Assembly: GCF_001078595.1 (NCBI RefSeq)
Contig: NZ_LFTY01000002.1
Span: forward strand, 2,413,773 to 2,477,772
Reading direction: 5' to 3'
Length of the DNA stretch: 64,000 nucleotides
Source of the DNA: Candidatus Rhodobacter oscarellae
GTDB lineage: Bacteria; Pseudomonadota; Alphaproteobacteria; Rhodobacterales; Rhodobacteraceae
Part shown: positions 11,071 through 20,135 of the stretch, in pieces
Numbering within the stretch: position 1 is the first letter of the stretch
Layout of the letters: every line of letters begins with the position of its first letter
The notes under the pieces: model-generated
Database searches by the model: none
Seen by the model: only the letters and a program-made list of their open reading frames with translations
Told to the model about the DNA's origin: nothing
Made by a program: the position numbers and the translations under genes

Positions 11071-11134
11071 AACAGGCCCCGCGGGGCAAATCGAGAGGCC
11101 CGGAGCGAACCGGGCTCGGATGCGAGGACGAGCA

Positions 11135-12298
11135 ATGGCAGAAATCCGCCGACCCATTTTGCGTGGCATCTTGCTGGGCACGAGCCTGTTTGCGCTAAGC
11201 GCGTGCTCTGATGGTTTTGACCTGGACTTGCGCAACATAGCGGGCGGGCCAGACACCTCGGAGGCCGTGCGCCAGCAGACACAGCGCCGCCCGAACCCGG
11301 ACGACCGGGGGCTGATCTCTTACCCAAGCTTCCAAGTGGCCGTGGCCAAGCGCGGCGACACCGTGGCCGACGTGGCCAACCGCATTGGCCAGGACCCGGT
11401 CGCGCTGGCCCGCTATAACGGGCTCGACGTAAGCACGCAGCTGCGCGGCGGCGAGGTCGTGGCCCTGCCCGAGCCGGCAGACGGCCGCGGCACCCTGGCG
11501 GGCCTGCCCGCGAACGACGCCATCGACATCACCACCCTTGCCGGCGACGCGCTGGACCGCGCCGACCGCGAGGGCGCGACCGGCACGCTGCCGCCTGTGC
11601 AGGCGGGGCCTGAGCCGATCCAGCACCAGGTCGCGCGCGGCGAGACCGCGTATTCGATCTCGCGTCTCTACAAAGTCTCGGTCCGCGCGCTGGCGGATTG
11701 GAACGGGCTGGGCTCGGATCTGAACGTGCGCGAGGGGCAGTACTTGCTGATCCCCATCGCCAAATCCGCGCCGGTGGCGCCCGCCGCCCGCGCCCCCGAG
11801 CCCGAGGTGTCCGTGCCCGGCGCGGGCTCCATCGCGCCCGAGCCGCCCAGCGCCAGCACGCCTTTGCCGGAACCCGAGCCCGAGCCGGAGGTCAAAGAGA
11901 CCCCCGCCCCGCCCGCCGAGTTGGCCCAGGACCGCACCGCCGCCTCAAGCACGCGGCTGTCCATGCCGGTGAATGGCAGCATCATCCGCGACTATGTGAA
12001 GGGCAAATCGGACGGGATCGACATCTCCGCCAGCGCCGGCACCCCGGTGAAGGCCGCCGCCGCCGGCACCGTGGCCGCGATCACGCGCGACACCGATGGC
12101 GTGCCGATCCTGGTGCTGCGCCACTCGGGCAACCTGCTGACGGTCTATGCCAATATCGAGGACGTGGCGTTCAAGAAGGGCGACAGCGTCAGCAAGGGCC
12201 AGACCATCGCCAAGGTGCGCGGCGCCTCGCCAAGCTTCCTGCATTTTGAGGTGCGCGAGGGCTTCGACAGCGTGGATCCGATCACCTATCTGAACTGA
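11135..12298 (+). CDS. nlpD: LysM / degenerate LytM (M23-like) lipoprotein, NlpD type
   Basis: A 387-residue lipoprotein. The start at 11135 has GAGGA upstream and begins a signal peptide with the lipobox LSAC at about residue 24. Two LysM modules (near residues 65-115 and 165-215) bind peptidoglycan. A Pro/Glu-rich linker follows, then a C-terminal LytM domain with GIDISASAGTPV and FLHFEVREG. The usual first metal-binding His is absent (SDGID), and YANI replaces the usual YAHL. Like E. coli NlpD it therefore probably activates amidases rather than cutting peptidoglycan itself. It follows pcm by 64 bp, reproducing the surE-pcm-nlpD order. Confidence 0.88.
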   Translation: MAEIRRPILRGILLGTSLFALSACSDGFDLDLRNIAGGPDTSEAVRQQTQRRPNPDDRGLISYPSFQVAVAKRGDTVADVANRIGQDPVALARYNGLDVSTQLRGGEVVALPEPADGRGTLAGLPANDAIDITTLAGDALDRADREGATGTLPPVQAGPEPIQHQVARGETAYSISRLYKVSVRALADWNGLGSDLNVREGQYLLIPIAKSAPVAPAARAPEPEVSVPGAGSIAPEPPSASTPLPEPEPEPEVKETPAPPAELAQDRTAASSTRLSMPVNGSIIRDYVKGKSDGIDISASAGTPVKAAAAGTVAAITRDTDGVPILVLRHSGNLLTVYANIEDVAFKKGDSVSKGQTIAKVRGASPSFLHFEVREGFDSVDPITYLN

Positions 12299-12636
12299 GC
12301 GCGGCGGGAGTCGAGCCGACTGGCTCCAGGATGGAAACAGTCGGAGCGACTTCGCGGAATAGTTGCGACAACTGCGACGATTCCTGGGCAAGCCCCCGGT
12401 TTATTGAGTAATTCGGATACAATTTTTCTAAAAATAACCTGATTGTCGCCAATCCGGCGCCAAGCTCCCCTGCCAAATTCCACCTCGCGGCAGAGATTTG
12501 GGGGCCGCAGATATGAATGTAATCGCTTTAAAAACTCAACGCCTTAACCCGGCACAGGAACCTTCCGCCCGACGGGTGCGCCTGACGGTCTGGATGCAAG
12601 TGCAATGGTGCACCACGCTGACGATAGAGACGCGTC
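12299..12636. other. Intergenic region between nlpD-like gene and RTX/Hint gene
   Basis: A 338-bp non-coding stretch. It contains small inverted repeats such as GAGCCGACTGGCTC near the nlpD end, without a T-run, and a 10-bp palindrome TGGTGCACCA at 12606-12615, 22 bp before the next start. An AT-rich patch around 12400-12435 is the likeliest promoter region for the downstream gene. No conserved ORF or RNA was recognised. Confidence 0.4.
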
Positions 12637-15336
12637 ATGGCGACCTATGACGTCAGTTTCTATGATGTCGATCCGCTTGGCATCTTCAATCAGACGGTCA
12701 ATGGGACGGCGACCTGGTCCGGGCCCGCGACCGCTGACGGCACGGCCACGATCACCGACACCGAAACCGGCATCCAAGAGTTCACGCTCGACGATGACAA
12801 CGCCGGCGGCGAGACCGCGACCGCGGATGTAACCGTCGGCGGCAACACCTCTACTGGCTCGAACGTGGATGCCGAAGAGGTCTGGACCATACGCGACACC
12901 GTCACCGGAGAGATTTTTGAGGTCACGACCCTTCAGGTCGAAAACGGTGCCGCCGCGGGCTATTACACGCTCTCCGAAGTGCCCCTGGTGGTTGGGCGGT
13001 CCTACGAAACGCTGGCCTATAATTCCAATCCCGATGTCACGGCCGGGGACCCGGCATGGAGTGCTAACGACTATATCTCTCCGGATGGGATCGTAACGGG
13101 CACCAGCGGCGCGGATACAATCGACGCCAGCTATGCGGGCGACCCCGAGGGCGACCAGATTGATGACGGCGGCGGCAGCGGCCCCAGCGGTCACGGGAAC
13201 ATTGTCTATGCTGAGGGCGGCAATGACTCGGTCGCCTCCGGGCTGGGCAATGACCTGGTTTACCTGGGCACCGGTGCGGATACCGGATTGGGCGGTGCGG
13301 GCGACGATACCATCCTGGGTGGCACCGGGGCCGACCTGATCTATGGCGACAATGGCGATTTCGCAGCGGGTGGCGGCAATGACTCGCTCTCCGGGGGCGA
13401 CGGCGCCGACACGATCTATGGCGAGAGCGGCAATGACGTTCTAGCGGGCGATGCGGGCGCGGACTCGCTTTTGGGCGGCGCGGGCAACGACACGCTGGAT
13501 GGCGGCGCGGGCAACGACACGCTCGATGGTGGGGCGGGTGCGGATTCGATCCTGGGCGGCGGGGGCAGTGACAGCATCATTGGCGGCGCGGGGGCGGACA
13601 CGATTGACGCGGGCAGCGGCGCTGACAGCATCGCCGGTGGCACCGGGGCGGACCAGATCACCGCCGGGGCGGGCAGCGACACCGTGGATGGCGGCGCGGG
13701 CAACGACACCATCCTGGGCGATGGCGGCGCCGGGCGCACCGAGGTGCTGGACTGGAGCGCCGAAGGCGCCGACGGCACCAATGTGGCCGCGGGCTTTACG
13801 CAGAATACCGGCGACATCGACGTCAGCCTCAGCTTCACCAACGATGGCAACAACGACCCCATCTTCACGATTGAGACCACTGATGCTGTCTATGTAGAGG
13901 CCGGCGAGGAGTTCGACGCCAATTCCTCGCTCTTCCTCTTTGGTGATGGCGACGCGGCGACCTCTACCACGACGATGGATTTTGCCGCCGCGACCGGCGC
14001 GCAGGTCGAGAACGCGGTCGAGAACGTCTCGTTCCGGATCAGCGATATCGACTTTGCGGCGGGCAACCACCAAGACACGGTGACGATCAACGCCTATGAC
14101 GCGAACGGAAACCCCGTGAGCGTGACGATCACGCCCGCGGGCAATGACACGGTGTCTGGCAATACGATCAGTGCGGGTCCGACCGGCGAGACCTCTGCCG
14201 ACGCCGCAGGCTCGGTCCTGGTGGAGATCGCGGGCCCGGTGAGCCAGATCGAGATCGTCTATTCCAATGCGCTGACCGGCACCCATGGCATCAATGTAAG
14301 CGACGTGTTCTTCGAGACGATCCCGTCCACCGCCGTTTCAAGCGACAGCTTGGACGGCGGCGCGGGCGCGGATGTGATCGACGGGATGCATGGCGCCGAC
14401 ACGATCACCGGCGGCACCGGCAATGACACCATGACCGGCGGCGCGGGCGACGACGTGTTCGTGCTGGCCGATGGCGGCTCGGGCGCGGATGTGATCACCG
14501 ATTTCGACACCGCGGACACCAATGGCGACGGGGTCTTTAACGACCAGTTCGACGTCACCGGGCTGACCGACGCGGCCGGCAACCCGGTGAACGCCTGGGA
14601 TGTGGTGGTCAGCGACGACGGCTTCGGCAACGCGCTGCTAAGCTTCCCCAACGGCGAGACGGTGATCTTGCAGGGCGTCGCCCCGGCCACGGTCACGGGC
14701 GCGCAGGCGCTGAGCGCGGCGGGCATCCCCTGCTTCACCGAAGGCACGCTGATCCGGACACCAAAAGGCGACGTGCCGATAGAGAGCCTCAAGGTCGGCG
14801 ACCTGGTCCTGACCAAGGACAACGGTGCGATGCCACTGCGCTGGGTCGGTAAGCGCCGTTTGGAGCGCCGCGAGCTGAAGCTCTTCCCAGAGCACTCCCC
14901 GGTCTTCATACCAACGGGCGTCAGCGGCAACTATGCCCCGCTTCTGGTGTCGCCGCTGCATGGCTTGCTAATCTCTAATGGCCTACCCGGATGGGGGGCC
15001 TTCGCGCGGGCCAAGCATCTGGCAGAGGCCCCCGGCCCAGTGCGCGTGGCGCATGGCAAAAAGCGCGTGACCTACATCCATCTAATGTTTGACGCCCATC
15101 AGGTCATCTATGCCAACGGCGCCGCGGCGGAGAGCTTTTACCCTGGCGAGCAAGCCTTGGCGATGTATCCCGACGCCATCGTGGACGAGTTAAAGGACGT
15201 CGTGCCCGGCCTTGGCGAAAAGCCGGTAGAGGACTGCTACGGCCCAACGGCGCGCCCGTTCATGAAGCGCAAGCAGGTGCTGCGCGACGTGGCCTTAGGC
15301 CATTCAGGACTGTCTGAGATTTCGTTAGCCGCGTAG
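12637..15336 (+). CDS. Large RTX calcium-binding protein with C-terminal Hint domain
   Basis: A protein of 899 residues. Residues 1-160 form an acidic N-terminal region without known domain. Residues about 165-365 are an array of RTX nonapeptides ([11 protein letters not shown] type), which bind calcium and mark type I secretion substrates. A beta-rich segment (365-560) and a second short RTX block (565-615) follow. The Hint domain starts at Cys699 ([11 protein letters not shown]) with [10 protein letters not shown] and the late PLHGLLI and [14 protein letters not shown] motifs, and runs to about residue 840. Hint domains can self-cleave or splice. Members of this bacterial family (Hint_2) are common in roseobacters, but their function is not known. 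No secretion genes are adjacent. Confidence 0.85.
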   Translation: MATYDVSFYDVDPLGIFNQTVNGTATWSGPATADGTATITDTETGIQEFTLDDDNAGGETATADVTVGGNTSTGSNVDAEEVWTIRDTVTGEIFEVTTLQVENGAAAGYYTLSEVPLVVGRSYETLAYNSNPDVTAGDPAWSANDYISPDGIVTGTSGADTIDASYAGDPEGDQIDDGGGSGPSGHGNIVYAEGGNDSVASGLGNDLVYLGTGADTGLGGAGDDTILGGTGADLIYGDNGDFAAGGGNDSLSGGDGADTIYGESGNDVLAGDAGADSLLGGAGNDTLDGGAGNDTLDGGAGADSILGGGGSDSIIGGAGADTIDAGSGADSIAGGTGADQITAGAGSDTVDGGAGNDTILGDGGAGRTEVLDWSAEGADGTNVAAGFTQNTGDIDVSLSFTNDGNNDPIFTIETTDAVYVEAGEEFDANSSLFLFGDGDAATSTTTMDFAAATGAQVENAVENVSFRISDIDFAAGNHQDTVTINAYDANGNPVSVTITPAGNDTVSGNTISAGPTGETSADAAGSVLVEIAGPVSQIEIVYSNALTGTHGINVSDVFFETIPSTAVSSDSLDGGAGADVIDGMHGADTITGGTGNDTMTGGAGDDVFVLADGGSGADVITDFDTADTNGDGVFNDQFDVTGLTDAAGNPVNAWDVVVSDDGFGNALLSFPNGETVILQGVAPATVTGAQALSAAGIPCFTEGTLIRTPKGDVPIESLKVGDLVLTKDNGAMPLRWVGKRRLERRELKLFPEHSPVFIPTGVSGNYAPLLVSPLHGLLISNGLPGWGAFARAKHLAEAPGPVRVAHGKKRVTYIHLMFDAHQVIYANGAAAESFYPGEQALAMYPDAIVDELKDVVPGLGEKPVEDCYGPTARPFMKRKQVLRDVALGHSGLSEISLAA

Positions 15337-15363
15337 GGTCGCCCAACGGCGCGCTACACCCCG

Positions 15364-16200
15364 CTAAAGGCTGGTGCCGCGCCGCCCAGCAAGATCGGTG
15401 AAATACTGCCAGGCCACGCGTCCCGACCGCGCCCCGCGGGTCGCCTGCCATTCGATCGCCTCGGCCCAAAGCGTCTCTTCGTCGATCTGCACGCCATAGG
15501 CCGCGCAGTAGCCGCGGATCATCTGCAGGTACTCGTCCTGGCTGCAAGGATGAAAGCCCAGCCACAGCCCGAAGCGATCCGAAAGCGAGACCTTCTCTTC
15601 CGTCGCCTCAGACGGGTTGATCGCCGAGCCGCGCTCGTTCTCGATCATGTCCCGCGGCATCAAGTGCCGCCGGTTCGAGGTGGCATAGAACAGCACGTTG
15701 TCCGGGCGGCCCTCGATCCCGCCATCCAGCACCGCCTTTAGCGATTTGTAATGGGTGTCATCATGGCTAAAGCTTAGGTCGTCACAGAAAAGCAAGAAGC
15801 GCTCGGCGCGGTCGCGCAGCAGGTTCATGAGCCGCCCGATGCTGGGCAGATCCTCGCGCTGTACTTCGATGATCTTCAACACCGAATAGGTCTCGTGCAC
15901 GTCGGCATGCACCGCCTTGACCAGGCTGGACTTGCCCATGCCGCGGGAGCCCCAGAGCAGGGCGTTATTCGCGGGCAGGCCGCGCGCGAACTGCATCGTG
16001 TTCTCAACCAGGGTGTCGCGGGCGCGGTCGATGCCCACAAGCAGGGACAGATCCACGCGGTTGACCTTGGCCACGGGCTCCAGCCGGTCGGGTTCGATGT
16101 GCCAAACGAAGGCCTCGCCTTCAAAGCTGGGCGTGGGCGAAGGCGGCGGGCTGACCCTTTCCAACGCCTCGGCGATGCGGCGCATCAGATCATCGGACAC
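15364..16200 (-). CDS. AAA-type ATP-binding protein, DUF815 family
   Basis: A 278-residue DUF815 ATPase. The Walker A motif GSRGMGKSSLVKA lies near residue 85 and a Walker B-like LLFCDDLSF near residue 140; the family motifs YATSNRRHLMPRD and DRFGLWLGF follow. The start is a GTG at 16200 immediately after the tatC stop codon, with GGAG upstream, so translation is probably coupled to tatC. The function of DUF815 is not established; its recurring place after tatC in Rhodobacteraceae is a gene-order habit, not proof of a Tat role. Confidence 0.85.
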   Translation of the reverse strand: MSDDLMRRIAEALERVSPPPSPTPSFEGEAFVWHIEPDRLEPVAKVNRVDLSLLVGIDRARDTLVENTMQFARGLPANNALLWGSRGMGKSSLVKAVHADVHETYSVLKIIEVQREDLPSIGRLMNLLRDRAERFLLFCDDLSFSHDDTHYKSLKAVLDGGIEGRPDNVLFYATSNRRHLMPRDMIENERGSAINPSEATEEKVSLSDRFGLWLGFHPCSQDEYLQMIRGYCAAYGVQIDEETLWAEAIEWQATRGARSGRVAWQYFTDLAGRRGTSL

Positions 16201-17124
16201 TTAGGTGCGCTCCTCGGGATGTCCCTCGCCGTCATCGGCATCCGTGTCGGCATCCTCCTCGGTCCAGCCTTCGGCATCATCCGCGTCGTCGTCTTCATAG
16301 TCTTCCTCAAAGAACGCGCCCTCTGCGCGCAGCTTCGCCTCGCGGTTTTTCTCGATGCGTTTCACAAGCTGGATCGAGATCTCGTAGAGCCCATAGACCA
16401 CGACGAATAGGATCACCTGGGTGAAGACGTCGGGCGGCGTCACCAGCCCGGCGACCACCAGGATCGCCACCACGGCGTATTTGCGCACATTCACCAGGCC
16501 CTCGGCGCTGACCAGCCCGGCCTTGCCCAGAAGCGACAGCAACACCGGCAACTGAAAGCACATTCCGAAGGCCAGAATGAACGTCACCGTCAGCGACAGG
16601 TACTCGCCCGCCGAGCCCTGGAAGTCGATCTGCGCGCTCTCGCCCTGGCCCACCTGCTGGAAGTTCAGGAAGAAGTCATAGGCCAGCGGCATCACGACAT
16701 AATAGGCAAAGGCCCCGCCCAGGAAGAACATGAAGGGCGAGGCGATCAGAAACGGCATGAAGGCGTTCTTTTCGGACCGGTAGAGCCCCGGGGCCACGAA
16801 CCGCCACAGCTGGAAACCGATGAAGGGGAACGCCAAGGCAAACCCGATCATCAGCGAGATGCGGATGGTGACAAAAAAGCCCTCCTGCAGCTTGATCAAG
16901 ATCAGGTTGCAGTCCTGCCCCCGCGAGATCAGCGTGTCGCAGATCGGGCTGGCAAGGAAGTTAAAGAACGGGCGCCCCAGCGAGGGCGTGACCTCGACCG
17001 TGAAGACCGCAAACATCGCGATCACGAACGCGATGGCCGCCTTGATCAGCCGGTTGCGCAGCTCTGCGAGGTGCTCGATCAGCGGGGCAGAGCTGTCTTC
17101 GATCTGGTCTTCGGTCTGGCTCAT
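16201..17124 (-). CDS. tatC: Sec-independent (Tat) translocase subunit TatC
   Basis: An integral membrane protein of 307 residues with six hydrophobic segments. The N-terminal family motif [15 protein letters not shown] is present, and [10 protein letters not shown] appears in the conserved C-terminal part. The C-terminus carries a long acidic tail ([11 protein letters not shown]), longer than in E. coli TatC but seen in relatives. TatC recognises twin-arginine signal peptides with TatB and, with TatA, moves folded proteins across the inner membrane. It follows tatB by 6 bp. Confidence 0.97.
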   Translation of the reverse strand: MSQTEDQIEDSSAPLIEHLAELRNRLIKAAIAFVIAMFAVFTVEVTPSLGRPFFNFLASPICDTLISRGQDCNLILIKLQEGFFVTIRISLMIGFALAFPFIGFQLWRFVAPGLYRSEKNAFMPFLIASPFMFFLGGAFAYYVVMPLAYDFFLNFQQVGQGESAQIDFQGSAGEYLSLTVTFILAFGMCFQLPVLLSLLGKAGLVSAEGLVNVRKYAVVAILVVAGLVTPPDVFTQVILFVVVYGLYEISIQLVKRIEKNREAKLRAEGAFFEEDYEDDDADDAEGWTEEDADTDADDGEGHPEERT

Positions 17125-17130
17125 GCGATC

Positions 17131-17823
17131 TTAGCTCGCCTTATCCGCTTTGGGTTTCGCCGCGGGTGTGGATTTGGGCTTTGGCGTGGCCTTGGCGGCT
17201 GCGGGTTTTGCCTTGGTTGCCGCGGGCTTTGCTTTGGCCGCGGCGGGTTTCGCCTTGGCAGCTGCGGGCTTGGCCTTGGTTGCTGCGGGCTTTGCCTTGG
17301 TGGTCTTGGGCTTTGGCGCCGGCTTGGCCGCGGGCTTTGCTTCGGCCTTGGGCTTGGCGGTCTTTGCCTTGGCAACCTTTGGCTTTGCGGCTTTGGCAGT
17401 GGTGGCCGGTGCCTCGGCGCCTTCGGCCTCGGCCTTGCTGGCCTTCTCCGCGTCAAGCTTCTCCTGGCCCTTGCGCGCCATGTTCTCTTTGATCTTACGA
17501 GCCTGCTCGGCGCGCAGCTTGGCGGTCTCGCTATCGGCCACCTTGGGCTCCTTGCCCGGCTCCCACTTGTCAAAGGCGTCGGCGGCGTCCTTCAGGGCGT
17601 CCATGCCCATGGCCTTGGGGTTGGCGATTCCCTTGAGGTCCTTGGCGATGTCGCTGGCGCCGGTGGCGTTGGCGGCATCGTTCATCGCGCTGGAGAACTC
17701 CCGCGCCATGCGCCGCACCTTGGCGGTCATCTTGCCCAGCGATTGGAACATGACCGGCAGGTCTTTTGGCCCCACAACAATGAGGGCCACCACGCCGACC
17801 ATCATAAGCTCCATCAAGCCCAT
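17131..17823 (-). CDS. tatB: Tat translocase subunit TatB with long Ala/Lys/Pro tail
   Basis: The N-terminal transmembrane helix with VGVVALIVVGPKDLP and the following amphipathic helix (MFQSLGKMTAKVRRMARE) identify TatB. It has 230 residues, longer than the usual 140-180. The excess is a C-terminal tail with heptads of the type KPAATKA/KPAAAKA repeated about five times (encoded near 17165-17300) and probably disordered. The ATG at 17823 has GGAAGG upstream. The N-terminus is a few residues shorter than the common MFDIG start. It lies 24 bp downstream of tatA. Confidence 0.95.
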   Translation of the reverse strand: MGLMELMMVGVVALIVVGPKDLPVMFQSLGKMTAKVRRMAREFSSAMNDAANATGASDIAKDLKGIANPKAMGMDALKDAADAFDKWEPGKEPKVADSETAKLRAEQARKIKENMARKGQEKLDAEKASKAEAEGAEAPATTAKAAKPKVAKAKTAKPKAEAKPAAKPAPKPKTTKAKPAATKAKPAAAKAKPAAAKAKPAATKAKPAAAKATPKPKSTPAAKPKADKAS

Positions 17824-17847
17824 GTCAGAAACCCTTCCAGGCGGGAT

Positions 17848-18078
17848 TTACGCTTTGTCTTTTTCGTCCTCGGGGGTGACGTCCTTGGCCGCCTCGGCCT
17901 GGGCTTCCTCCAGCTCCTTGGTGCCTTCGGCGACGCCTTTCTTGAACGAGGTGATGCCCTTGCCGACCTCCCCCATCAGCGAAGAGATCTTGCCGCGGCC
18001 GAACAGCACCAGCACCACAACGGCGATGATCAGCCAGCCAACGGGCGGGATATTGGTGATAAACATTGCAGAGTGCAT
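17848..18078 (-). CDS. tatA: Tat translocase subunit TatA
   Basis: A 76-residue pore-forming subunit. The start at 18078 is preceded by GGAGGA at 6 nt; an ATG 24 codons upstream has no such site. The single transmembrane helix ([20 protein letters not shown]) is followed by the amphipathic helix [17 protein letters not shown] and an acidic tail. First gene of tatA-tatB-tatC-DUF815, all on the minus strand. The 180-bp gap to the divergent WYL regulator should hold its promoter. Confidence 0.96.
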   Translation of the reverse strand: MHSAMFITNIPPVGWLIIAVVVLVLFGRGKISSLMGEVGKGITSFKKGVAEGTKELEEAQAEAAKDVTPEDEKDKA

Positions 18079-18206
18079 GTGACTTCCTCCGGTGGGGGCC
18101 TGCGGCCCCAGTTCGAGTTCGTGACTATTGGGCAAGTCAGTTAGGCGCATTCTGCACGCGCGAAAAGGCCACGCGGGCGAATTTCCTGGTTACGGGCACG
18201 AATTTG

Positions 18207-18222
18207 TGACAGTATCCTGTCA
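18207..18222. promoter_or_regulatory. Inverted repeat TGACAG-TATC-CTGTCA upstream of the WYL regulator
   Basis: A perfect 6-bp inverted repeat with a 4-bp spacer, 36 bp upstream of the ATG of the YafY-type regulator and 129 bp upstream of tatA. Its place in the regulator's own promoter and its symmetry suggest an autoregulatory operator. It could also affect tatA. The site is seen; its use is inferred. Confidence 0.55.
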
Positions 18223-18258
18223 GTAGCCTTCCCTTCGAACCCGTAGCCGCAGGACCCG

Positions 18259-18954
18259 ATGCGCCGCAGTGACCGCCTTATCGCCGTTGTGCAGATCATG
18301 CGCGAGGGGCGCCTGTTTCGCGCCCAGGACATCGCCACGCGCCTGGGCGTCACCGTGCGCACGATCTATCGCGACATGGACACGCTGATGGCCAGCGGCC
18401 TGCCGATCGAGGGCGCGCGCGGGCTGGGCTATCGCATCACCGCCGAGATCACCCTGCCGCCGCTGAACCTGACGATGACCGAATTGGAGGCGCTGCATTT
18501 CGGTATGGCGGTGGTGGGCGAGGCCGCGGATGACGAGCTAAAGGCCGCCGCCGCGTCGCTCTCTGCCAAGATCGACGCGGTGCTGCCCGAGGATCGGCGC
18601 GCCCCGCCCACCGGCTGGGGGTTTGCGGTCTACCCTTTTGCGGACGCGGCGAAGGGGTTCCAGCACATGCCCGGCATCCGCGGCGCGATCCGCGCGCGCC
18701 AGAAGCTGCGGCTGGTCTATCAATCGCTGGACGGCGCGGTCACGACCCGCACCGTGCGGCCGCTGGAGTTGGAATATTGGGGGCGGGTCTGGACGGCCAC
18801 CTGCTGGTGCGAGCTGCGTGACGACTTCCGCGTGCTCCGCGTCGACCGGATCGACGCGTTGCAGGTCCTGCCTGCGCTGTTCGTCGAGGAGGACGGCAAG
18901 CGCCTAGAGGACTATGCCGCTAGGCTGGAGCAGGAAGAGAAGCCGTCACTCTGA
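18259..18954 (+). CDS. YafY family transcriptional regulator (HTH and WYL domains)
   Basis: A 231-residue regulator. Residues 1-55 form a DeoR-like helix-turn-helix (RLFRAQDIATRLGVTVRTIY). A linker leads to a WYL domain at about 140-200 (RQKLRLVYQSLDGAVTTRTVRPL, then WTATCWCELRDDFRVLRVDRI), a ligand-sensing module. It is transcribed divergently from tatA, and its last 9 bp overlap the end of the convergent ABC ATPase gene. A 16-bp inverted repeat upstream is a candidate operator. Its targets and ligand are unknown. Confidence 0.88.
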   Translation: MRRSDRLIAVVQIMREGRLFRAQDIATRLGVTVRTIYRDMDTLMASGLPIEGARGLGYRITAEITLPPLNLTMTELEALHFGMAVVGEAADDELKAAAASLSAKIDAVLPEDRRAPPTGWGFAVYPFADAAKGFQHMPGIRGAIRARQKLRLVYQSLDGAVTTRTVRPLELEYWGRVWTATCWCELRDDFRVLRVDRIDALQVLPALFVEEDGKRLEDYAARLEQEEKPSL

Positions 18955-20028
18955 CGGGAAGACGAAACAGCGGTCCCGGCGGAACATCAGCCAAAGCGCC
19001 ATGCCGGGCTTGGGCAGGAACACCGACGGCACGGCGGCCTTCAGGATCGAGCCGTCGTAATCCATGCGGAACTCCACCAGGCTCTCGGACCCCATGAAGC
19101 GCGCGCGCTCGACCACGCCGCGCGCGGGTGTGCCTTCTCTCGGTGTGGGGTTGGGTCCGCGCCCGCCGCGGTCAAAGTCGATCTTCAGGTGCTGCGGGCG
19201 GATCACGATCTCGACCTGGGCACCGTCGGGCTGGCCGGGCACCAAGAATTGACCAAAGGGGGTCTCGGTCAGAGCGCCTTGCACCTCGCTGCGGATCACG
19301 TTGATGTCGCTGAAGAAGGCCGCGGCGGCCTTATCCACCGGAGCGTTGTAGACGTTGTAGGGTGCGCCCTGCTGGACGATCTTGCCGTCGCGCATCAGGG
19401 CGATCTCGTCGCCCATGCGCATGGCCTCTTCCGGCTCGTGGGTGACCAGCAGGACGGCGGCGCCTTCGTCCTTGAGGATCTCCAGCGTCTCATCCCGGAT
19501 GCCGTCGCGCAGGCGGTTGTCGAGCCCCGAGAAGGGCTCGTCCATCAGCATGATCTTGGGGCGCGGGGCCAGGGCGCGGGCCAGCGCCACGCGCTGCTGC
19601 TCGCCGCCGGACAGTTCATGCGGGTAGCGCCGCGCCAGCGCGCTGAGATGCACGCGTTCCAGCATCGCGCCGACGCGCGCGCGCCGTTCGGCCCGGGGCC
19701 CGCGCAGCCCATAGCCCACATTGTCGGCCACGCTCATATGCGGGAACAGCGCGAAGTCCTGGAACATCAGCCCAACGGGGCGGTCCTCGGGCGGGCGACT
19801 GGTCTTGCCGTCGCAGATCAGCTCGCCATCGCTGTAGATCGCGCCGCTATCCTGCTGGTCAACGCCAGATACGCACCGCAGCGTGGTGGACTTGCCGCAG
19901 CCCGAGGGGCCAAGCAGGCAGGTCACCTGCCCCGCGCGCACCCGCAGCGAGACGTCGTCCACCACAGCCCGCCCACCGAAATGGCGCACCAGATGCTGCA
20001 CTTCCAATCTGAACGCGTCGCCCGGCAC
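18946..20028 (-). CDS. ABC transporter ATP-binding protein (FbpC/PotA type), orphan
   Basis: A 360-residue importer ATPase with Walker A GPSGCGKST, signature LSGGEQQRVALARALAP, Walker B IMLMDEPFSGLD and a C-terminal TOBE-like region. It is closest in layout to iron(III), spermidine/putrescine or sulfate importer ATPases. The start is GTG (20028) with AAGGGG upstream. No permease or binding-protein gene is next to it, so its partners must be encoded elsewhere. A terminator-like hairpin ends about 12 nt before the start codon, which is odd for a gene that needs its own promoter. It converges with the WYL gene, overlapping by 9 bp. Confidence 0.88.
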   Translation of the reverse strand: MPGDAFRLEVQHLVRHFGGRAVVDDVSLRVRAGQVTCLLGPSGCGKSTTLRCVSGVDQQDSGAIYSDGELICDGKTSRPPEDRPVGLMFQDFALFPHMSVADNVGYGLRGPRAERRARVGAMLERVHLSALARRYPHELSGGEQQRVALARALAPRPKIMLMDEPFSGLDNRLRDGIRDETLEILKDEGAAVLLVTHEPEEAMRMGDEIALMRDGKIVQQGAPYNVYNAPVDKAAAAFFSDINVIRSEVQGALTETPFGQFLVPGQPDGAQVEIVIRPQHLKIDFDRGGRGPNPTPREGTPARGVVERARFMGSESLVEFRMDYDGSILKAAVPSVFLPKPGMALWLMFRRDRCFVFPSE

Positions 20029-20040
20029 GTCTACCCCTTA

Positions 20041-20064
20041 AGAAACCCGAGCCTTTCGCTCGGG
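20041..20064 (-). terminator. Rho-independent terminator between the SDR and the ABC ATPase
   Basis: On the minus strand a 7-bp stem (CCCGAGC and GCTCGGG) with a 5-nt loop GAAAG is followed by TTTCTTAA. It lies 72 bp after the SDR stop codon. The tail runs almost into the ribosome-binding site of the ABC ATPase gene, so it may also act as an attenuator for that gene. Confidence 0.7.
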
Positions 20065-20135
20065 CTTGCCGCAAATAGCAAGGCCTCCACGGCACCGCAA
20101 GCAAGGTCGCCCACCCTGGCGAACCAAGCGGCCGC

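Noticed and set aside
13195-13735. Repetitive DNA in the RTX gene as a CRISPR or satellite
   Set aside because: The repeats encode in-frame GGxGxD nonapeptides and vary in sequence, so they are protein-level RTX repeats.
14731-15160. The Hint domain as a classical intein in a host gene
   Set aside because: It is C-terminal with no downstream extein of a known host protein, and no homing endonuclease; it fits the bacterial Hint_2 family.
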